Source: Meridianimarinicoccus marinus (lineage in GTDB: Bacteria; Pseudomonadota; Alphaproteobacteria; Rhodobacterales; Rhodobacteraceae). Taken from it: a stretch of 64,000 nt of DNA. The position numbers were made by a program, and so were the translations under genes. Positions 25,776-34,663 of the stretch are shown piece by piece (within the stretch, counting starts at the first letter, position 1; each line of letters opens with the position of its first letter). The stretch spans positions 1 through 64,000 of the forward strand of contig NZ_JBFBVU010000014.1 of the NCBI RefSeq assembly GCF_040689105.1. The letters run 5' to 3'. Below the pieces are notes generated by a model, which saw nothing but the letters and a program-made list of their open reading frames with translations, did no database searches and had not been told where the DNA came from.

Positions 25776-26534
25776 TCAGCCGAGTTCGAAGGTGTTGCGC
25801 ACGTCCTGCCAGGCCGAATCCAGGTGCCGGATCAGAGCCGCCTCGGCGGCATCGGGGTCGCGTTCCAGGATCGCCCGGTAGATGGCTTCATGGGCCGCGT
25901 AGTTCAGTTTGTTGCGCTCCGGCTGGCTCATCATCTTGTTCCAATGCGGCGACAGCCAGTCCACATACGCGGTGTGCAACGCCGGGAAGATCGGATTGCC
26001 GGGTACGCTGTAGAGCACGCCGTGAAAGGCCACATCAGTGGCGTAGAAGGCCCCGGAATCTTCGATGGCCGCCTTGTTGTCCGCCAGCGCCGATTTCAGG
26101 GCGGCAATATGGTCGCGCCCGGCCGAAGTGGCGGCGTCCCGCACCAACCCGCGCTCGATGAAGATACGGCTGAAGTAGAGCGACTCGACCCCCGATCTCT
26201 GCTGCATCATCATAGAGATGATGCCGCCCACCGAACTGAGCGCCGTGTCGAAACCAGGCCGCCGAACAATCGGGCGGTGGCGCGGGCGCGCTTCGACCAG
26301 CCCCTGGCTGGCCAGTGCTGCGACGGCTTCGCGGATTACGGTCCGGCTGGCCGAGAATTCTTCCATCAGTTTGCGTTCGGGTGGCAGCGCGGCCTTGTCG
26401 GGCAGTGCTCCGCTGAGAATCCGGCCCTGGATCTGCCGCACGATGGCATCGGCGGCGCGGCCGCCCGAAGGTCCGGGGGCGGGATCTTCCGATGGCGCAG
26501 GGCGGGTCTCGGCTGAGTAATTTGGTCTGTCCAT
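25776..26534 (-). CDS. FadR-subfamily GntR transcriptional regulator
   Basis: This 252-residue protein has an N-terminal GntR winged helix (about residues 28-95: LPPERKLMEEFSASRTVIREAV and ALASQGLVEARPRHRPIVRR) and a helical FCD domain with the Asp and His positions of metal-binding FadR members (FYATDVAFHGVLYSVPGNPIF and AAHEAIYRAIL). The start at 26534 is preferred over an upstream in-frame ATG at 26645 because the extra stretch is not domain-like and would cover the promoter region. It is divergent from the enolase-superfamily gene, and a canonical TGGT-N3-ACCA site lies between them. A second, weaker site overlaps its own start codon, suggesting autoregulation. Confidence 0.92.
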   Translation of the reverse strand: MDRPNYSAETRPAPSEDPAPGPSGGRAADAIVRQIQGRILSGALPDKAALPPERKLMEEFSASRTVIREAVAALASQGLVEARPRHRPIVRRPGFDTALSSVGGIISMMMQQRSGVESLYFSRIFIERGLVRDAATSAGRDHIAALKSALADNKAAIEDSGAFYATDVAFHGVLYSVPGNPIFPALHTAYVDWLSPHWNKMMSQPERNKLNYAAHEAIYRAILERDPDAAEAALIRHLDSAWQDVRNTFELG

Positions 26535-26535
26535 A
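26521..26535. promoter_or_regulatory. possible GntR operator overlapping the regulator start codon
   Basis: TTTGGTCTGTCCATA resembles the two copies in the ABC promoter region at 52760 and 52848 (TTTGG-N5-CCAWA). It includes the ATG of the GntR gene, so it could give autorepression, but it is also coding sequence and might be coincidence. Confidence 0.35.
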
Positions 26536-26657
26536 CTCGGCAACCTACCCTGCTCTGGCGTAATCCTCAACAATTTCAGCACAAGCAGCGCGACATATCC
26601 GGGGCGTTTCCAGAAAATCCGCGCAGTATTCTCAGTTTGGTGCAATCACGGACTTGA

Positions 26658-26672
26658 TTTGGTCGTACCAAA
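26658..26672. promoter_or_regulatory. FadR-type GntR operator upstream of the enolase-superfamily gene
   Basis: TTTGGT-CGT-ACCAAA is a perfect six-base inverted repeat that contains the FadR-subfamily consensus TGGT-N3-ACCA. It lies 53 bases before the dehydratase start in the divergent promoter region of the adjacent GntR gene. A further TTTGGT half-site is at 26637-26642. Confidence 0.75.
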
Positions 26673-26724
26673 ATGGCATGACGAACCGAACGGGCGCAGG
26701 ACGACGCCGACGAGGGAGTGAAAC

Positions 26725-27822
26725 ATGGTCACCATCAGATCGCTGGACGCCCGCCGCTTTGCGGTGCCGCTGGACGAAGTTCTGTCGGATGCCAAGCATG
26801 GCGATCATTCGCACTTCGAGCTGATCACCGTGACCATCGGGTTTGACGATGGCAGCGAAGGCACCGGCTATACCTATACCGGGGGCCGGGGGGGCCGCGC
26901 GATCCTTGCCATGATCGAGCATGACCTGAAGCCCTTCCTGCTGGGCCGCGATGGCACTGATGTCGAGGCGCTCTACGATGCGATGCAATGGCATGTGCAT
27001 TATGTGGCGCGCGGCGGCATCGCCTCCTTCGCGATCTCGGCGCTGGACATTGCTCTGTGGGACGCACGCGGCAAGCGGTCGGGCACGCCCCTGTGGCGGA
27101 TGGCGGGCGGGGCGTCGAACCGCTGCAATTGCTACTTCGGCGGCATCGACCTGAACTTTCCCCTGCCCAAACTGCTGGACTCGATCCGCGGTTATCTGGC
27201 CCAGGGCGCCAATGGCGTGAAGATCAAGATCGGCCAGCCGACCCTGGCTGAAGACGTGGCGCGCGTTGCCGCCGTCCGCGATCTGATCGGACCAGACTGC
27301 GCCTTCATGGTCGATGCCAATTATTCCATGACCGTCGATCAGGCCATCGAGGCGGCGCGGGCCTTCGCGCCCTACAACCTGATGTGGTTCGAAGAGCCGA
27401 CGATCCCCGACGACTATGCCGGGTTCGGGCGCATTGTCGAAGCCACGGGCATCCCGCTGGCCATGGGCGAGAACCTGCACACGATTCACGAGTTCGAATA
27501 CGCTTTCGATCAGGCGCGGCTGTCCTTCGTGCAACCCGATGCCTCGAACTGCGGCGGCATCACCGGCTGGCTTCAGGTGGCAGACCTGTCGCGCCACCAC
27601 GGCGTGCCGATCTGCAGCCACGGCATGCAGGAACTTCACATTTCACTGGTTTCGGCGCAGCCCAACGCGGGTTGGGTCGAGCTGCACTCCTTTCCCATCG
27701 ATCGCTACACCACGCGCCCGGTTGTGCTGGAGGCCGCCCAGGGCGTCGCTCCTGACACGCCCGGCATCGGGGTCACCTTCGACTGGGACAAACTGAACGC
27801 CGCCGCCGATGGCGCGGCCTGA
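26725..27822 (+). CDS. mandelate racemase/muconate lactonizing family dehydratase (sugar acid)
   Basis: This 365-residue enolase-superfamily enzyme has a capping domain (residues 1-125) and a TIM barrel. Active-site residues fit the mandelate racemase subgroup: Lys166-x-Lys168 in VKIKIG, metal ligands Asp197 (MVDANYS), Glu223 (WFEEPT) and Glu249 (MGENLH), and the general-base His299 in ICSHGMQ. Members of this subgroup dehydrate or epimerise acid sugars. AGGGAG precedes the ATG. It is the first gene of a plus-strand cluster with two dehydrogenases, a GMC flavoprotein and a sugar ABC transporter, so dehydration of an imported sugar acid is likely. The substrate cannot be read from sequence. 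Confidence 0.9.
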   Translation: MVTIRSLDARRFAVPLDEVLSDAKHGDHSHFELITVTIGFDDGSEGTGYTYTGGRGGRAILAMIEHDLKPFLLGRDGTDVEALYDAMQWHVHYVARGGIASFAISALDIALWDARGKRSGTPLWRMAGGASNRCNCYFGGIDLNFPLPKLLDSIRGYLAQGANGVKIKIGQPTLAEDVARVAAVRDLIGPDCAFMVDANYSMTVDQAIEAARAFAPYNLMWFEEPTIPDDYAGFGRIVEATGIPLAMGENLHTIHEFEYAFDQARLSFVQPDASNCGGITGWLQVADLSRHHGVPICSHGMQELHISLVSAQPNAGWVELHSFPIDRYTTRPVVLEAAQGVAPDTPGIGVTFDWDKLNAAADGAA

Positions 27823-27835
27823 AAGGGACACCTAC

Positions 27836-28861
27836 ATGACCATCACGGCAGCCTTCTATCGCGGCGACAAGAAATTTGACGTCACCCAGATCGACTCCGA
27901 GGCCCCGTCTGCGGGCCAGGTGCAGATCGAGGTCGCCTATTGCGGCATCTGCGGCACCGACCTGCATGCCTATCTGGGCCACATGGACGCGCGCATCGGC
28001 TTCGAACGCATCCTCGGGCACGAGATGTCCGGCGTGGTCAAATCCGTCGGCGAGGGGGTTGAAGGCTGGGCCGAGGGCGACCGCATCGTGGTGCGGCCTC
28101 TGGACCATTGCGGCGACTGTCCGGCCTGCAACCGGGGCCATCAGCACATCTGCCACAATCTGAAGTTCATCGGTCTCGACAGCCAGGGCGCCATGCAACA
28201 GCTGTGGAACGTGCCGGCCCACACGCTGCACCGGCTGCCCGACGGGGTGTCGCTGCGCGATGCCGCACTGATCGAGCCGCTGGCCGTGGCCAGCCACGAT
28301 GTGCGCATGGCCGAGGTCCAGCCGGGCGAGGACGTGCTGGTCATCGGCGGTGGTCCCATCGGCATGCTGGTGGCCATGGTGGCCCGTGCCGCGGGCGGCA
28401 AGGTCACGATTTCCGAGATCAACGAGAACCGACTGGCGCTGGCCTCCCGGTTGGGCTTCGACACCATCAATCCCCGGCAGGTGGATGCCGCTGCCGAGAT
28501 CCTGAACAAGACCGGCGACAAGGGTGCCGATGTGATCTTCGAAGTGTCAGGCGTGCAGCCCGGCGTCGATCTGATGACCGCCGCCGCCGCCACGCGGGCG
28601 CGCATCGTCATGGTCGCCATCCATGCCACCAAGCCGCAGGTCGACCTGTTCCGCTTCTTCTGGCGCGAGATTCGGATGCTCGGCGCGCGCGTGTACGAGC
28701 CGCAGGACTATGACCAGGCCATCGCCTCGATCGCTGCCGGAGAGATCGACGCCGACGCGCTGATCACCGACATCCGTCCGCTGGATGAGATCGCTGAGGC
28801 CTTCGCGGCCCTGACTTCCAACCCCAACGCGATGAAATCGCTGCTGCAAATCAACGGGTGA
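27836..28861 (+). CDS. zinc-dependent medium-chain alcohol dehydrogenase
   Basis: This 341-residue cytosolic oxidoreductase of the sorbitol/threonine dehydrogenase type has the catalytic-zinc region CGICGTDLHAYLG and GHEMSGVVKSVGEG, and the structural-zinc cysteines in CGDCPACNRGHQHIC. The NAD(P)-binding motif VIGGGPIGMLVAMVA is at about residue 170. AAAGGGA lies eight bases before the ATG at 27836, and the gene begins 13 bp after the dehydratase, so both are co-transcribed. A likely role is oxidation of a polyol or sugar-acid hydroxyl in the same pathway. Confidence 0.92.
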   Translation: MTITAAFYRGDKKFDVTQIDSEAPSAGQVQIEVAYCGICGTDLHAYLGHMDARIGFERILGHEMSGVVKSVGEGVEGWAEGDRIVVRPLDHCGDCPACNRGHQHICHNLKFIGLDSQGAMQQLWNVPAHTLHRLPDGVSLRDAALIEPLAVASHDVRMAEVQPGEDVLVIGGGPIGMLVAMVARAAGGKVTISEINENRLALASRLGFDTINPRQVDAAAEILNKTGDKGADVIFEVSGVQPGVDLMTAAAATRARIVMVAIHATKPQVDLFRFFWREIRMLGARVYEPQDYDQAIASIAAGEIDADALITDIRPLDEIAEAFAALTSNPNAMKSLLQING

Positions 28862-28865
28862 CGAC

Positions 28866-29636
28866 ATGAGTGATCTGAGCAATTTCGACCTGACGGGCAA
28901 AACCGCCCTTGTAACCGGCGCCAAGCGCGGCATCGGCAAGGGCATGGCGCTGGGGCTGGCGCGGGCCGGGGCCGATATCATCGGCGTGTCGGCCTCGCTG
29001 GAGACCGAAGGCTCGGACGTGGGCCGCGAGGTCGAGGGCCTGGGCCGCAGCTTCAAGGGCTATTCCTGCGACTTCTCGAACCGCAAGGCGGTGACCGAGT
29101 TTGCCGCCAAGGTGCAGTCGGAAAACCCGCCCATCGACATCCTGATCAACAACGCGGGCACCATCCTGCGCAAACCGGCGGCCGAGCATCCCGACGAATG
29201 GTGGGACGAGGTGATCGAGGTCAACCTGTCGGCGCAATTCGTCCTGAGCCGCGAGATCGGGCGCGGCATGGTGGAACGCGGATCGGGCAAGATCATCTTC
29301 ACCGCGTCGCTGCTGACCTTCCAGGGCGGGATCACCGTGCCCGGATATGCCGCATCCAAGGGCGGCATCGGTCAGCTGACCATGGCGCTGGCCAACGAAT
29401 GGGCCGGCAAGGGCGTCAACGTCAATGCCATCGCACCGGGCTATATCGCCACCGACAACACGCAGGCGCTGCAGGACGATCCGCAACGCTCGACCTCCAT
29501 CCTGGAGCGGATCCCCGCCAGCCGCTGGGGCACGCCTGAGGATTTTGCCGGTCCCGCCGTATTCCTGGCATCCGAGGCCGCCAGCTATGTGAACGGCGCG
29601 ATCCTGCTGGTCGATGGCGGCTGGATGGGACGGTAG
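28866..29636 (+). CDS. short-chain dehydrogenase/reductase (KduD/gluconate 5-dehydrogenase-like)
   Basis: This 256-residue SDR has the NAD(P)-binding TGAKRGIGKGMALGLARAG, the NNAG motif (ILINNAGTIL), catalytic Ser in FTASLLTFQG and Tyr-x3-Lys in GYAASKGG. The C-terminal segment AIAPGYIATDNTQAL and the WGTPEDFAG-(4)-FLASEAASYVNG pattern resemble 2-dehydro-3-deoxygluconate 5-dehydrogenase and gluconate 5-dehydrogenase. It starts four bases after the zinc dehydrogenase. Combined with a dehydratase upstream, oxidation of a 2-keto-3-deoxy sugar acid is a reasonable inference. Confidence 0.9.
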   Translation: MSDLSNFDLTGKTALVTGAKRGIGKGMALGLARAGADIIGVSASLETEGSDVGREVEGLGRSFKGYSCDFSNRKAVTEFAAKVQSENPPIDILINNAGTILRKPAAEHPDEWWDEVIEVNLSAQFVLSREIGRGMVERGSGKIIFTASLLTFQGGITVPGYAASKGGIGQLTMALANEWAGKGVNVNAIAPGYIATDNTQALQDDPQRSTSILERIPASRWGTPEDFAGPAVFLASEAASYVNGAILLVDGGWMGR

Positions 29637-29889
29637 CCGATTGTGGCTCCGCGCCGTGGAGGCGCGGGGACGCCGGGGCAGAAAGCCCTCGCGAAGACTG
29701 ACGGGCGGCACAATGGAATTCAGAAGCGCAATGGGCCATGCTTTCATAGAGTAAAGTAAGTTTTATACTTGCAAACAAATGGGCGAATCTGCGATGGTCT
29801 GACCAGAGTTGGAAACACCAACGCAGAACGGCCTTTCAGGCGCGCTCCGCGGCGGGATCGCAACCGGGCAGACGCAAAGGGGGGGGGAA
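29637..29889. other. 253-bp gap with hairpin and promoter-like region before the GMC gene
   Basis: A CCGCGCC/GGCGCGG hairpin (29649-29667) follows the SDR stop. The second half is AT-rich and holds the inverted repeat and TACTTGCAAA motif at 29754-29775, so a separate promoter for the GMC and ABC genes is likely. No gene is seen. Confidence 0.5.
29754..29775. promoter_or_regulatory. inverted repeat plus TTTTATA-N3-GCAAA motif before the GMC gene
   Basis: AAGTA and TACTT form a perfect dyad with a seven-base spacer (29754-29770). It overlaps the 15-mer TTTTATACTTGCAAA (29761-29775), which has relatives at 43233-43247 and 52721-52735 in two other cassette promoters. It lies about 115 bases before the GMC start. 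Confidence 0.45.
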
Positions 29890-31506
29890 ATGGTTGATAG
29901 CTTTGATCACATCGTCATCGGCGGCGGCTCTGCCGGATGCGTTGCGGCCTCGCGGCTGGTGGAAGACGGCGGTGCGCGGGTTCTGTTGCTGGAAGCCGGG
30001 CATCATCATCGCCATCCGCTGCTCGACATGCCGCCGGGCGTGTTCAAGCTGCTGAAGAACGGCTCGAAGTTCTTCAAGACCCACCAGTCGGTGCCGCAGG
30101 AGCATCTGAAAGGGCGCCGCGCCGACATCCCGCAGGGCAACGTTCTGGGCGGCGGATCCTCGGTCAACGGGCAGGCCTATGTGCGGGGCCGCCCCGCCGA
30201 TTACGACGAATGGCACGAGATCCTGCGCGGCAACAACGATGCCATCGGCTGGGACTGGGATCAGGTGCTGCCGCATTTCAAGCGGCTGGAAGGCAACCAG
30301 AAATTCAACGACGATCTGCATGGTGCCGATGGCAAGCTGGTGGTTTCGGACCCCGGCTATATCGACGACATGGCGCGCTGGTTCGTGCAGGCGCTGCAAG
30401 CGCAGGGCGAGCCGTTCAACCCTGATTTCAACGGCAAGACGCAGCGCGGCGCGGGCTTCTTCCAGTTTACCTACAACAAGGGCCAGCGGGTGTCCGCGGC
30501 CTATGCTTTCATCGAGCCGTTGATGAAGGACCCGCGCCTGACCTTGCGTCTAGAGGCCCAGGTGCAGCGGATCCTGATCGAGAACAACCGCGCGGTCGGC
30601 GTCGTCTACACCGACAAGACCGGCACCCATGAGGTGCGCACCGAAGGCGAGATCGTGCTGTCGGCGGGCGCGCTGATGACCCCCAAGATCCTGATGCTGT
30701 CCGGGCTGGGCCCCGCCGATCATCTGGCCGAACACGGGATCGACGTGGTGCAGGACCTGCCCGGCGTCGGGCAGAACCTGAAGGATCACCCGGATGTGTC
30801 GGTGGTTGCGCGGGCAAACGGACCCTACGGTTACTGGAAGCAGGACCGGGGCTGGAACATGATCCGCAACGGGTTGGAGTTCAAGCTGTTCGGACGGGGC
30901 CGCATCACCACCACCGGCCTTGAAGCCGCCTGCTTCGTCAATCCCACCGATCCCGAAGCGCCGCCGACGCACGAGGCTTATTGCATCCCGGTTCTCTACC
31001 TGGACGACGAGACCCTGAAGAAGGTTGGCGACGGCTACGGCGTGTCGATCCAGATGGTGCTGCTGAAGCCGCATTCGGTGGGCGAGGTGCGTCTGGCTTC
31101 AGCCAACCCGGCGGACATGCCGCTTGTGAACCCGAATTTCCTGAAGGATCCAAGGGACATGGAGGCGATGCGGGTCGGTCTGCGCTATTTCCACAAGACC
31201 CTGCAAACCCGCCCTCTGGCCGACAAGGTGGCCGAGATCGTGGCGCCGCTGGACCTGTCGGACGAGGGGTTGACCGAGCACTGCAAGCGCATGGTCAAGA
31301 CCAACTACCACCCGGTGGGCACCGCCAAGATGGGCGCCGATGGCGACCCGATGGCGGTGCTGGACGCAAGGATGCGCGTGCGCGGCATCACCGGCCTGCG
31401 CGTTTGCGACATGTCGGCGGTTCCCGAGATCCCCGCCGGAAACACCAATGCCCCGGCAATGATGCTGGGCGACCGCTGTGCCGATCTTGTGATGGGCGTG
31501 CTGTGA
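29890..31506 (+). CDS. GMC-family FAD-dependent oxidoreductase
   Basis: This 538-residue member of the glucose-methanol-choline oxidoreductase family has the FAD-binding beta-alpha-beta motif IVIGGGSAGCVAASRL at the N terminus and GNVLGGGSSVNGQAYVRGRP (GMC signature 1). GAGFFQFTYNKGQRVSAAYA and SAGALMTPKILMLSGLGPAD (signature 2) follow, then a C-terminal active-site His in NYHPVGTAKMG and a final His/Asn region (AGNTNAPAMMLGDRCADL). There is no signal peptide, so it acts in the cytosol or at the membrane. The start at 29890 has a G-rich AAAGGGGGG directly upstream. It probably oxidises the alcohol group of the substrate brought in by the ABC system that follows. Confidence 0.92.
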   Translation: MVDSFDHIVIGGGSAGCVAASRLVEDGGARVLLLEAGHHHRHPLLDMPPGVFKLLKNGSKFFKTHQSVPQEHLKGRRADIPQGNVLGGGSSVNGQAYVRGRPADYDEWHEILRGNNDAIGWDWDQVLPHFKRLEGNQKFNDDLHGADGKLVVSDPGYIDDMARWFVQALQAQGEPFNPDFNGKTQRGAGFFQFTYNKGQRVSAAYAFIEPLMKDPRLTLRLEAQVQRILIENNRAVGVVYTDKTGTHEVRTEGEIVLSAGALMTPKILMLSGLGPADHLAEHGIDVVQDLPGVGQNLKDHPDVSVVARANGPYGYWKQDRGWNMIRNGLEFKLFGRGRITTTGLEAACFVNPTDPEAPPTHEAYCIPVLYLDDETLKKVGDGYGVSIQMVLLKPHSVGEVRLASANPADMPLVNPNFLKDPRDMEAMRVGLRYFHKTLQTRPLADKVAEIVAPLDLSDEGLTEHCKRMVKTNYHPVGTAKMGADGDPMAVLDARMRVRGITGLRVCDMSAVPEIPAGNTNAPAMMLGDRCADLVMGVL

Positions 31507-31563
31507 TGCGCCCCGCACCCGTCCCCGGCCCCCAACGACTGCAACACGAGGTGAGAACCCGCC

Positions 31564-32520
31564 ATGCCTGACCTTGGAACGCTCCTGCGGGAGAAGAACA
31601 TCATTTTCGTGACGCTGGGTCTGTGTCTGGTGTTCTACCTGATCAGCCCGCGCTTTCTGAGCCTCGACAACATGTCGGCCATTTCGCGGCAGATCGTGCC
31701 CATCGGGCTGATCGCCCTTGGTCAGTTCTTTGTCGTGGTCTCGGGCAACATCGACCTGTCGATGGGCATGGGCTCGGTCCTGTTTGCCATCGTGCTGGGG
31801 GTGTTCTTCGGCATCACCGGCGGCGTCGGGGTCGGCATCGTGGCGGTGATCGTGGCGTCGCTGGCGCTGGGATATTTCAACGGCACACTGGTGGCGAAGC
31901 TGAAGCTGCCCGCCTTCATCGTCACCCTGTCGACGCTGTTCATGGCGCAGGGCCTGTCGGGCCTGATCATTCCGCGCGGCCAGCAGATCTTCCTGATGGG
32001 CGGCTTCTTCAAGTTCATCGGCGCCGAGAAATTCATGGGCCTGTACTGGTCGTTCCTGTTTCTCGTCGCGCTCTTCGTGCTGGCCTATGTGGTCTACAAC
32101 CACACCCGCTGGGGCGCCTATGTCATCGCCATCGGCAACAGCGAGGAAAACGCGCGGCTGGCCGGGATCAACGTGGATCGGGTCAAGACCGGCATCTTCA
32201 TGTTCTCGGCCCTGTGCAGCGGCTTTGCCGGCATCATCCTGTCGTCGCGCATGGGCTTCGTTCAGCCCGGTCTGGATGGCAACGGCCTGCTGCTGGACGG
32301 CATCGCGGCCATCATCATCGGCGGCACGCTGATCCTTGGCGGGCGCGGCACCATCGGCGGTGCCTTCTGGGGCGTGCTGTTCATCGGCGTCATCAACAAC
32401 GCGCTCAACCTGCTGAACGTCGAGGACGTCTGGCACCAGGTCTTCAAGGGCGCGGTGATCCTGGCCGCGCTCGGCGCGAACTATGTGCTCTGGCAGTCCC
32501 GGCAGGCCGAGGCCCATTGA
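31564..32520 (+). CDS. sugar ABC transporter permease (RbsC-like), first of two
   Basis: This 318-residue inner-membrane permease of the branched-chain/ribose type has about nine hydrophobic helices and the family segments IVPIGLIALGQFFVVVSGNI, DLSMG and LKLPAFIVTLSTLFMAQGLS. The cytoplasmic coupling loop GNSEENARLAGINVDRVK and the late GGRGTIGGAFWGVLFIGVI are also family features. It is unusual in preceding the binding protein; a second permease follows it. Two different permeases probably form a heterodimer with the single ATPase of the operon. Confidence 0.92.
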   Translation: MPDLGTLLREKNIIFVTLGLCLVFYLISPRFLSLDNMSAISRQIVPIGLIALGQFFVVVSGNIDLSMGMGSVLFAIVLGVFFGITGGVGVGIVAVIVASLALGYFNGTLVAKLKLPAFIVTLSTLFMAQGLSGLIIPRGQQIFLMGGFFKFIGAEKFMGLYWSFLFLVALFVLAYVVYNHTRWGAYVIAIGNSEENARLAGINVDRVKTGIFMFSALCSGFAGIILSSRMGFVQPGLDGNGLLLDGIAAIIIGGTLILGGRGTIGGAFWGVLFIGVINNALNLLNVEDVWHQVFKGAVILAALGANYVLWQSRQAEAH

Positions 32521-32585
32521 CCGAAACCACCACCGAGAAACCGGTGCAACCGGACTCATTCATGGATCAACACGGAGGATACCCC

Positions 32586-33623
32586 ATGAAACGTACGATC
32601 AACCTTACCGCCTCGCTGGCGCTGGCCACCGGACTGGGTGCTGGCGCGGCTTTTGCCGCCGGCGACACGCTGGATGTCGTTTTCATCAATGACGGCCATG
32701 TCGCCCCCTATCATGTCGCCTGGCTGAGCGGCTTCGAGGACGCCCTGAAAGCCTATGACGAAGCTTTCCCGGACGTGAAGATTTCCGGCCGCTGGCTGTC
32801 CGCCGAAGGCTCGCTGGAGAAGATGATCCAGCAAACCGAAGTCACCATCAACGAAAAGCCCGACGTGATGTTCGTCAACGCCATCAACGTCGATGCGTTC
32901 GAACCGCTGGTGGCCAAGGCGCAGGCCGAGGGCATCACCTGGATCGCCGTGCACTCGCCGATGGACAGCGCCGATTACAGCTTCACGCTGGGCGATGTGG
33001 TCAACGGCACCAACCAGGGCATGGCCATGTGCGCCCTGTCGGGCGGTGAGCCGTTCAAGGTCGGCGTCATGTTGGGCCAGGCCGGCAACCCCTCGGGCGA
33101 AGCGCGCCGCGAAGGCATCCTGAAAGGCATCGCCACCTGTGACAACGTCGAGGTCGTGGCCGAACAGCCCGCCGACTGGGACACCGTGAAGGCCCAGTCC
33201 ATCGCCGAAAACTGGATGACCCAGTTCCCGGACCTGAACGCGATCTCGGGCGTGACCGATGCCTATATGTACCCGTCGATCGCCATTGCCACCAACAACG
33301 GCAACACCGACATCCAGTTCTACGGCTATGACGGCGACATTCCGATCATCCAGCAGATGCAGGGCGGTCAGGTGATGGCCGATATCCTTCTGTCGGGCAC
33401 CCGCGAGGGCTGGAACTTCGTGCAGATGGCCTATCGCATCCACCAGGGCGAAACCCCGGACAAGGTCTATGACTTCTTCACGCCGCTGGTCCTGACCGAG
33501 GAAAACCACGCCAAGGCGCTGGCCAACGGCTTCCCGGAAGACGTGCAGGTCTACTACGTGCCGCAGGCGCTGGAAGTGGCCCAGAAGGGTTATCTGGAAT
33601 TCGGCCCCGACTCCGTCAAGTGA
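32586..33623 (+). CDS. sugar ABC transporter periplasmic binding protein (RbsB-like)
   Basis: This 345-residue periplasmic protein has a Sec signal (ends near GAAFAA-GDTLDV) and the Peripla_BP_4 fold: FEDALKAYDEAFPDVKISGR, the hinge region KPDVMFVNAINVDAFEPLVA, GKVG-like MLGQAGNPSGEARREGILKG and YGYDGDIPIIQQMQGGQVMA. ACGGAGG precedes the ATG. The sequence has diverged from ribose-binding proteins, and the sugar or polyol it binds is unknown. A strong hairpin follows the gene, before the second permease. Confidence 0.92.
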   Translation: MKRTINLTASLALATGLGAGAAFAAGDTLDVVFINDGHVAPYHVAWLSGFEDALKAYDEAFPDVKISGRWLSAEGSLEKMIQQTEVTINEKPDVMFVNAINVDAFEPLVAKAQAEGITWIAVHSPMDSADYSFTLGDVVNGTNQGMAMCALSGGEPFKVGVMLGQAGNPSGEARREGILKGIATCDNVEVVAEQPADWDTVKAQSIAENWMTQFPDLNAISGVTDAYMYPSIAIATNNGNTDIQFYGYDGDIPIIQQMQGGQVMADILLSGTREGWNFVQMAYRIHQGETPDKVYDFFTPLVLTEENHAKALANGFPEDVQVYYVPQALEVAQKGYLEFGPDSVK

Positions 33624-33635
33624 TCTGAAAAGACC

Positions 33636-33658
33636 GCCGGCGCCCTTGCGGCGCCGGC
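33636..33658 (+). terminator. intercistronic hairpin after the ABC binding-protein gene
   Basis: GCCGGCGCC and GGCGCCGGC pair perfectly around CTTGC, 13 bases after the stop and 22 bases before the next start. There is no T-run, so it likely stabilises the upstream mRNA or reduces read-through rather than ending the operon. Confidence 0.7.
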
Positions 33659-33679
33659 ACCCAACCTTTGGGAAAATCA

Positions 33680-34663
33680 ATGATGACAAGCACCGCCCCC
33701 CTCAGCGCCGGCGCGCCGCGCAAGTCGCTGGACTCGCTCACGCTGCGCTATCTCGTTCTCGTCGGCCTGATCGTCATCGCGTCGGTCGGGTTCTCGATCG
33801 CCAACGACAATTTCTTCTCGCTGGCCAACATCGGTATCCTGCTGCGGTCGATCGCGGTGCTGTTCCTGCTGTCCATGGGCATGACTTTCATCATGCTGAC
33901 CGGCGGCATCGACCTGAGCGTCGGCTCCAACGTCGCGTTTTCCGGAGGCGTCGGGGTCATCACCCTGACCGCCACGGGCAGCGCACCGCTGGGATTCATC
34001 GCCGCCCTGCTGGCCGGTATGCTGATCGGGTTCGTCAACGGCGTCTTCATCGGGCGATTGAAGCTGTCGGCCTTCATGGTGACGCTGGCCACCTTCGCGC
34101 TGGCGCGCGGGCTGGCACTGGTCATCTACGACGCGAATTCGATCAATGTCTCGAACCCGGTCTTCCTGTGGCTGGGCGGGGTCAGCTGGGGCAATATGCC
34201 GGTGGTGATCCCCTTCGTGGGGCTGGTCTTCGCCGGGCTGTCGGTGCTGCTGTACCGCACCTCGTTCGGGCGCGATGTCTATGCCGCCGGGGCCAACGTC
34301 AAAACCGCCTTCGTGCTGGGCCGACGACCCGAACGCACCCTGGTGTGGATCTATGTCCTGTCGGGCTTTCTGGCGGGCCTGTCGGCGATAATCACTGTGG
34401 GCCGGGTGTCCTCGGGCCAGCCCTGGGCCGGTCTCTACCTTGAATTCGACGCCATCACGGCGGTGATCCTGGGCGGCACCTCGCTGTTCGGCGGGCGCGG
34501 CAAGCTGTTGGGCACCATCCTGGGTGTGCTGCTGTATGGCATCATCATCAACGGTCTCGTCCTGACCGGCACCAACCCGTATCTGCAGAGCCTGATCAAG
34601 GGCATGATCCTTCTGGGCGTGGTGCTGCTGGACACCTACACACAGCGGGGGAAAACCGCATGA
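33680..34663 (+). CDS. sugar ABC transporter permease (RbsC-like), second of two
   Basis: This 327-residue permease of the same family as the gene at 31564 has MGMTFIMLTGGIDLSVGSN, LKLSAFMVTLATFALARGLA and the late LFGGRGKLLGTILGVLLYG. The cytoplasmic loop GANVKTAFVLGRRPERTLVW differs from the first permease (GNSEENARLAGINVDRVK), so the two subunits are not recent copies. The ATG at 33680 is chosen, with GGGAAAA upstream. It overlaps the ATPase by 4 bp. Confidence 0.92.
   Translation: MMTSTAPLSAGAPRKSLDSLTLRYLVLVGLIVIASVGFSIANDNFFSLANIGILLRSIAVLFLLSMGMTFIMLTGGIDLSVGSNVAFSGGVGVITLTATGSAPLGFIAALLAGMLIGFVNGVFIGRLKLSAFMVTLATFALARGLALVIYDANSINVSNPVFLWLGGVSWGNMPVVIPFVGLVFAGLSVLLYRTSFGRDVYAAGANVKTAFVLGRRPERTLVWIYVLSGFLAGLSAIITVGRVSSGQPWAGLYLEFDAITAVILGGTSLFGGRGKLLGTILGVLLYGIIINGLVLTGTNPYLQSLIKGMILLGVVLLDTYTQRGKTA

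Noticed and set aside
26535..26645. longer start for the FadR-type regulator at 26645
   Set aside because: The extra residues are not GntR-like and would run through the divergent promoter; the ATG at 26534 gives the expected N terminus.
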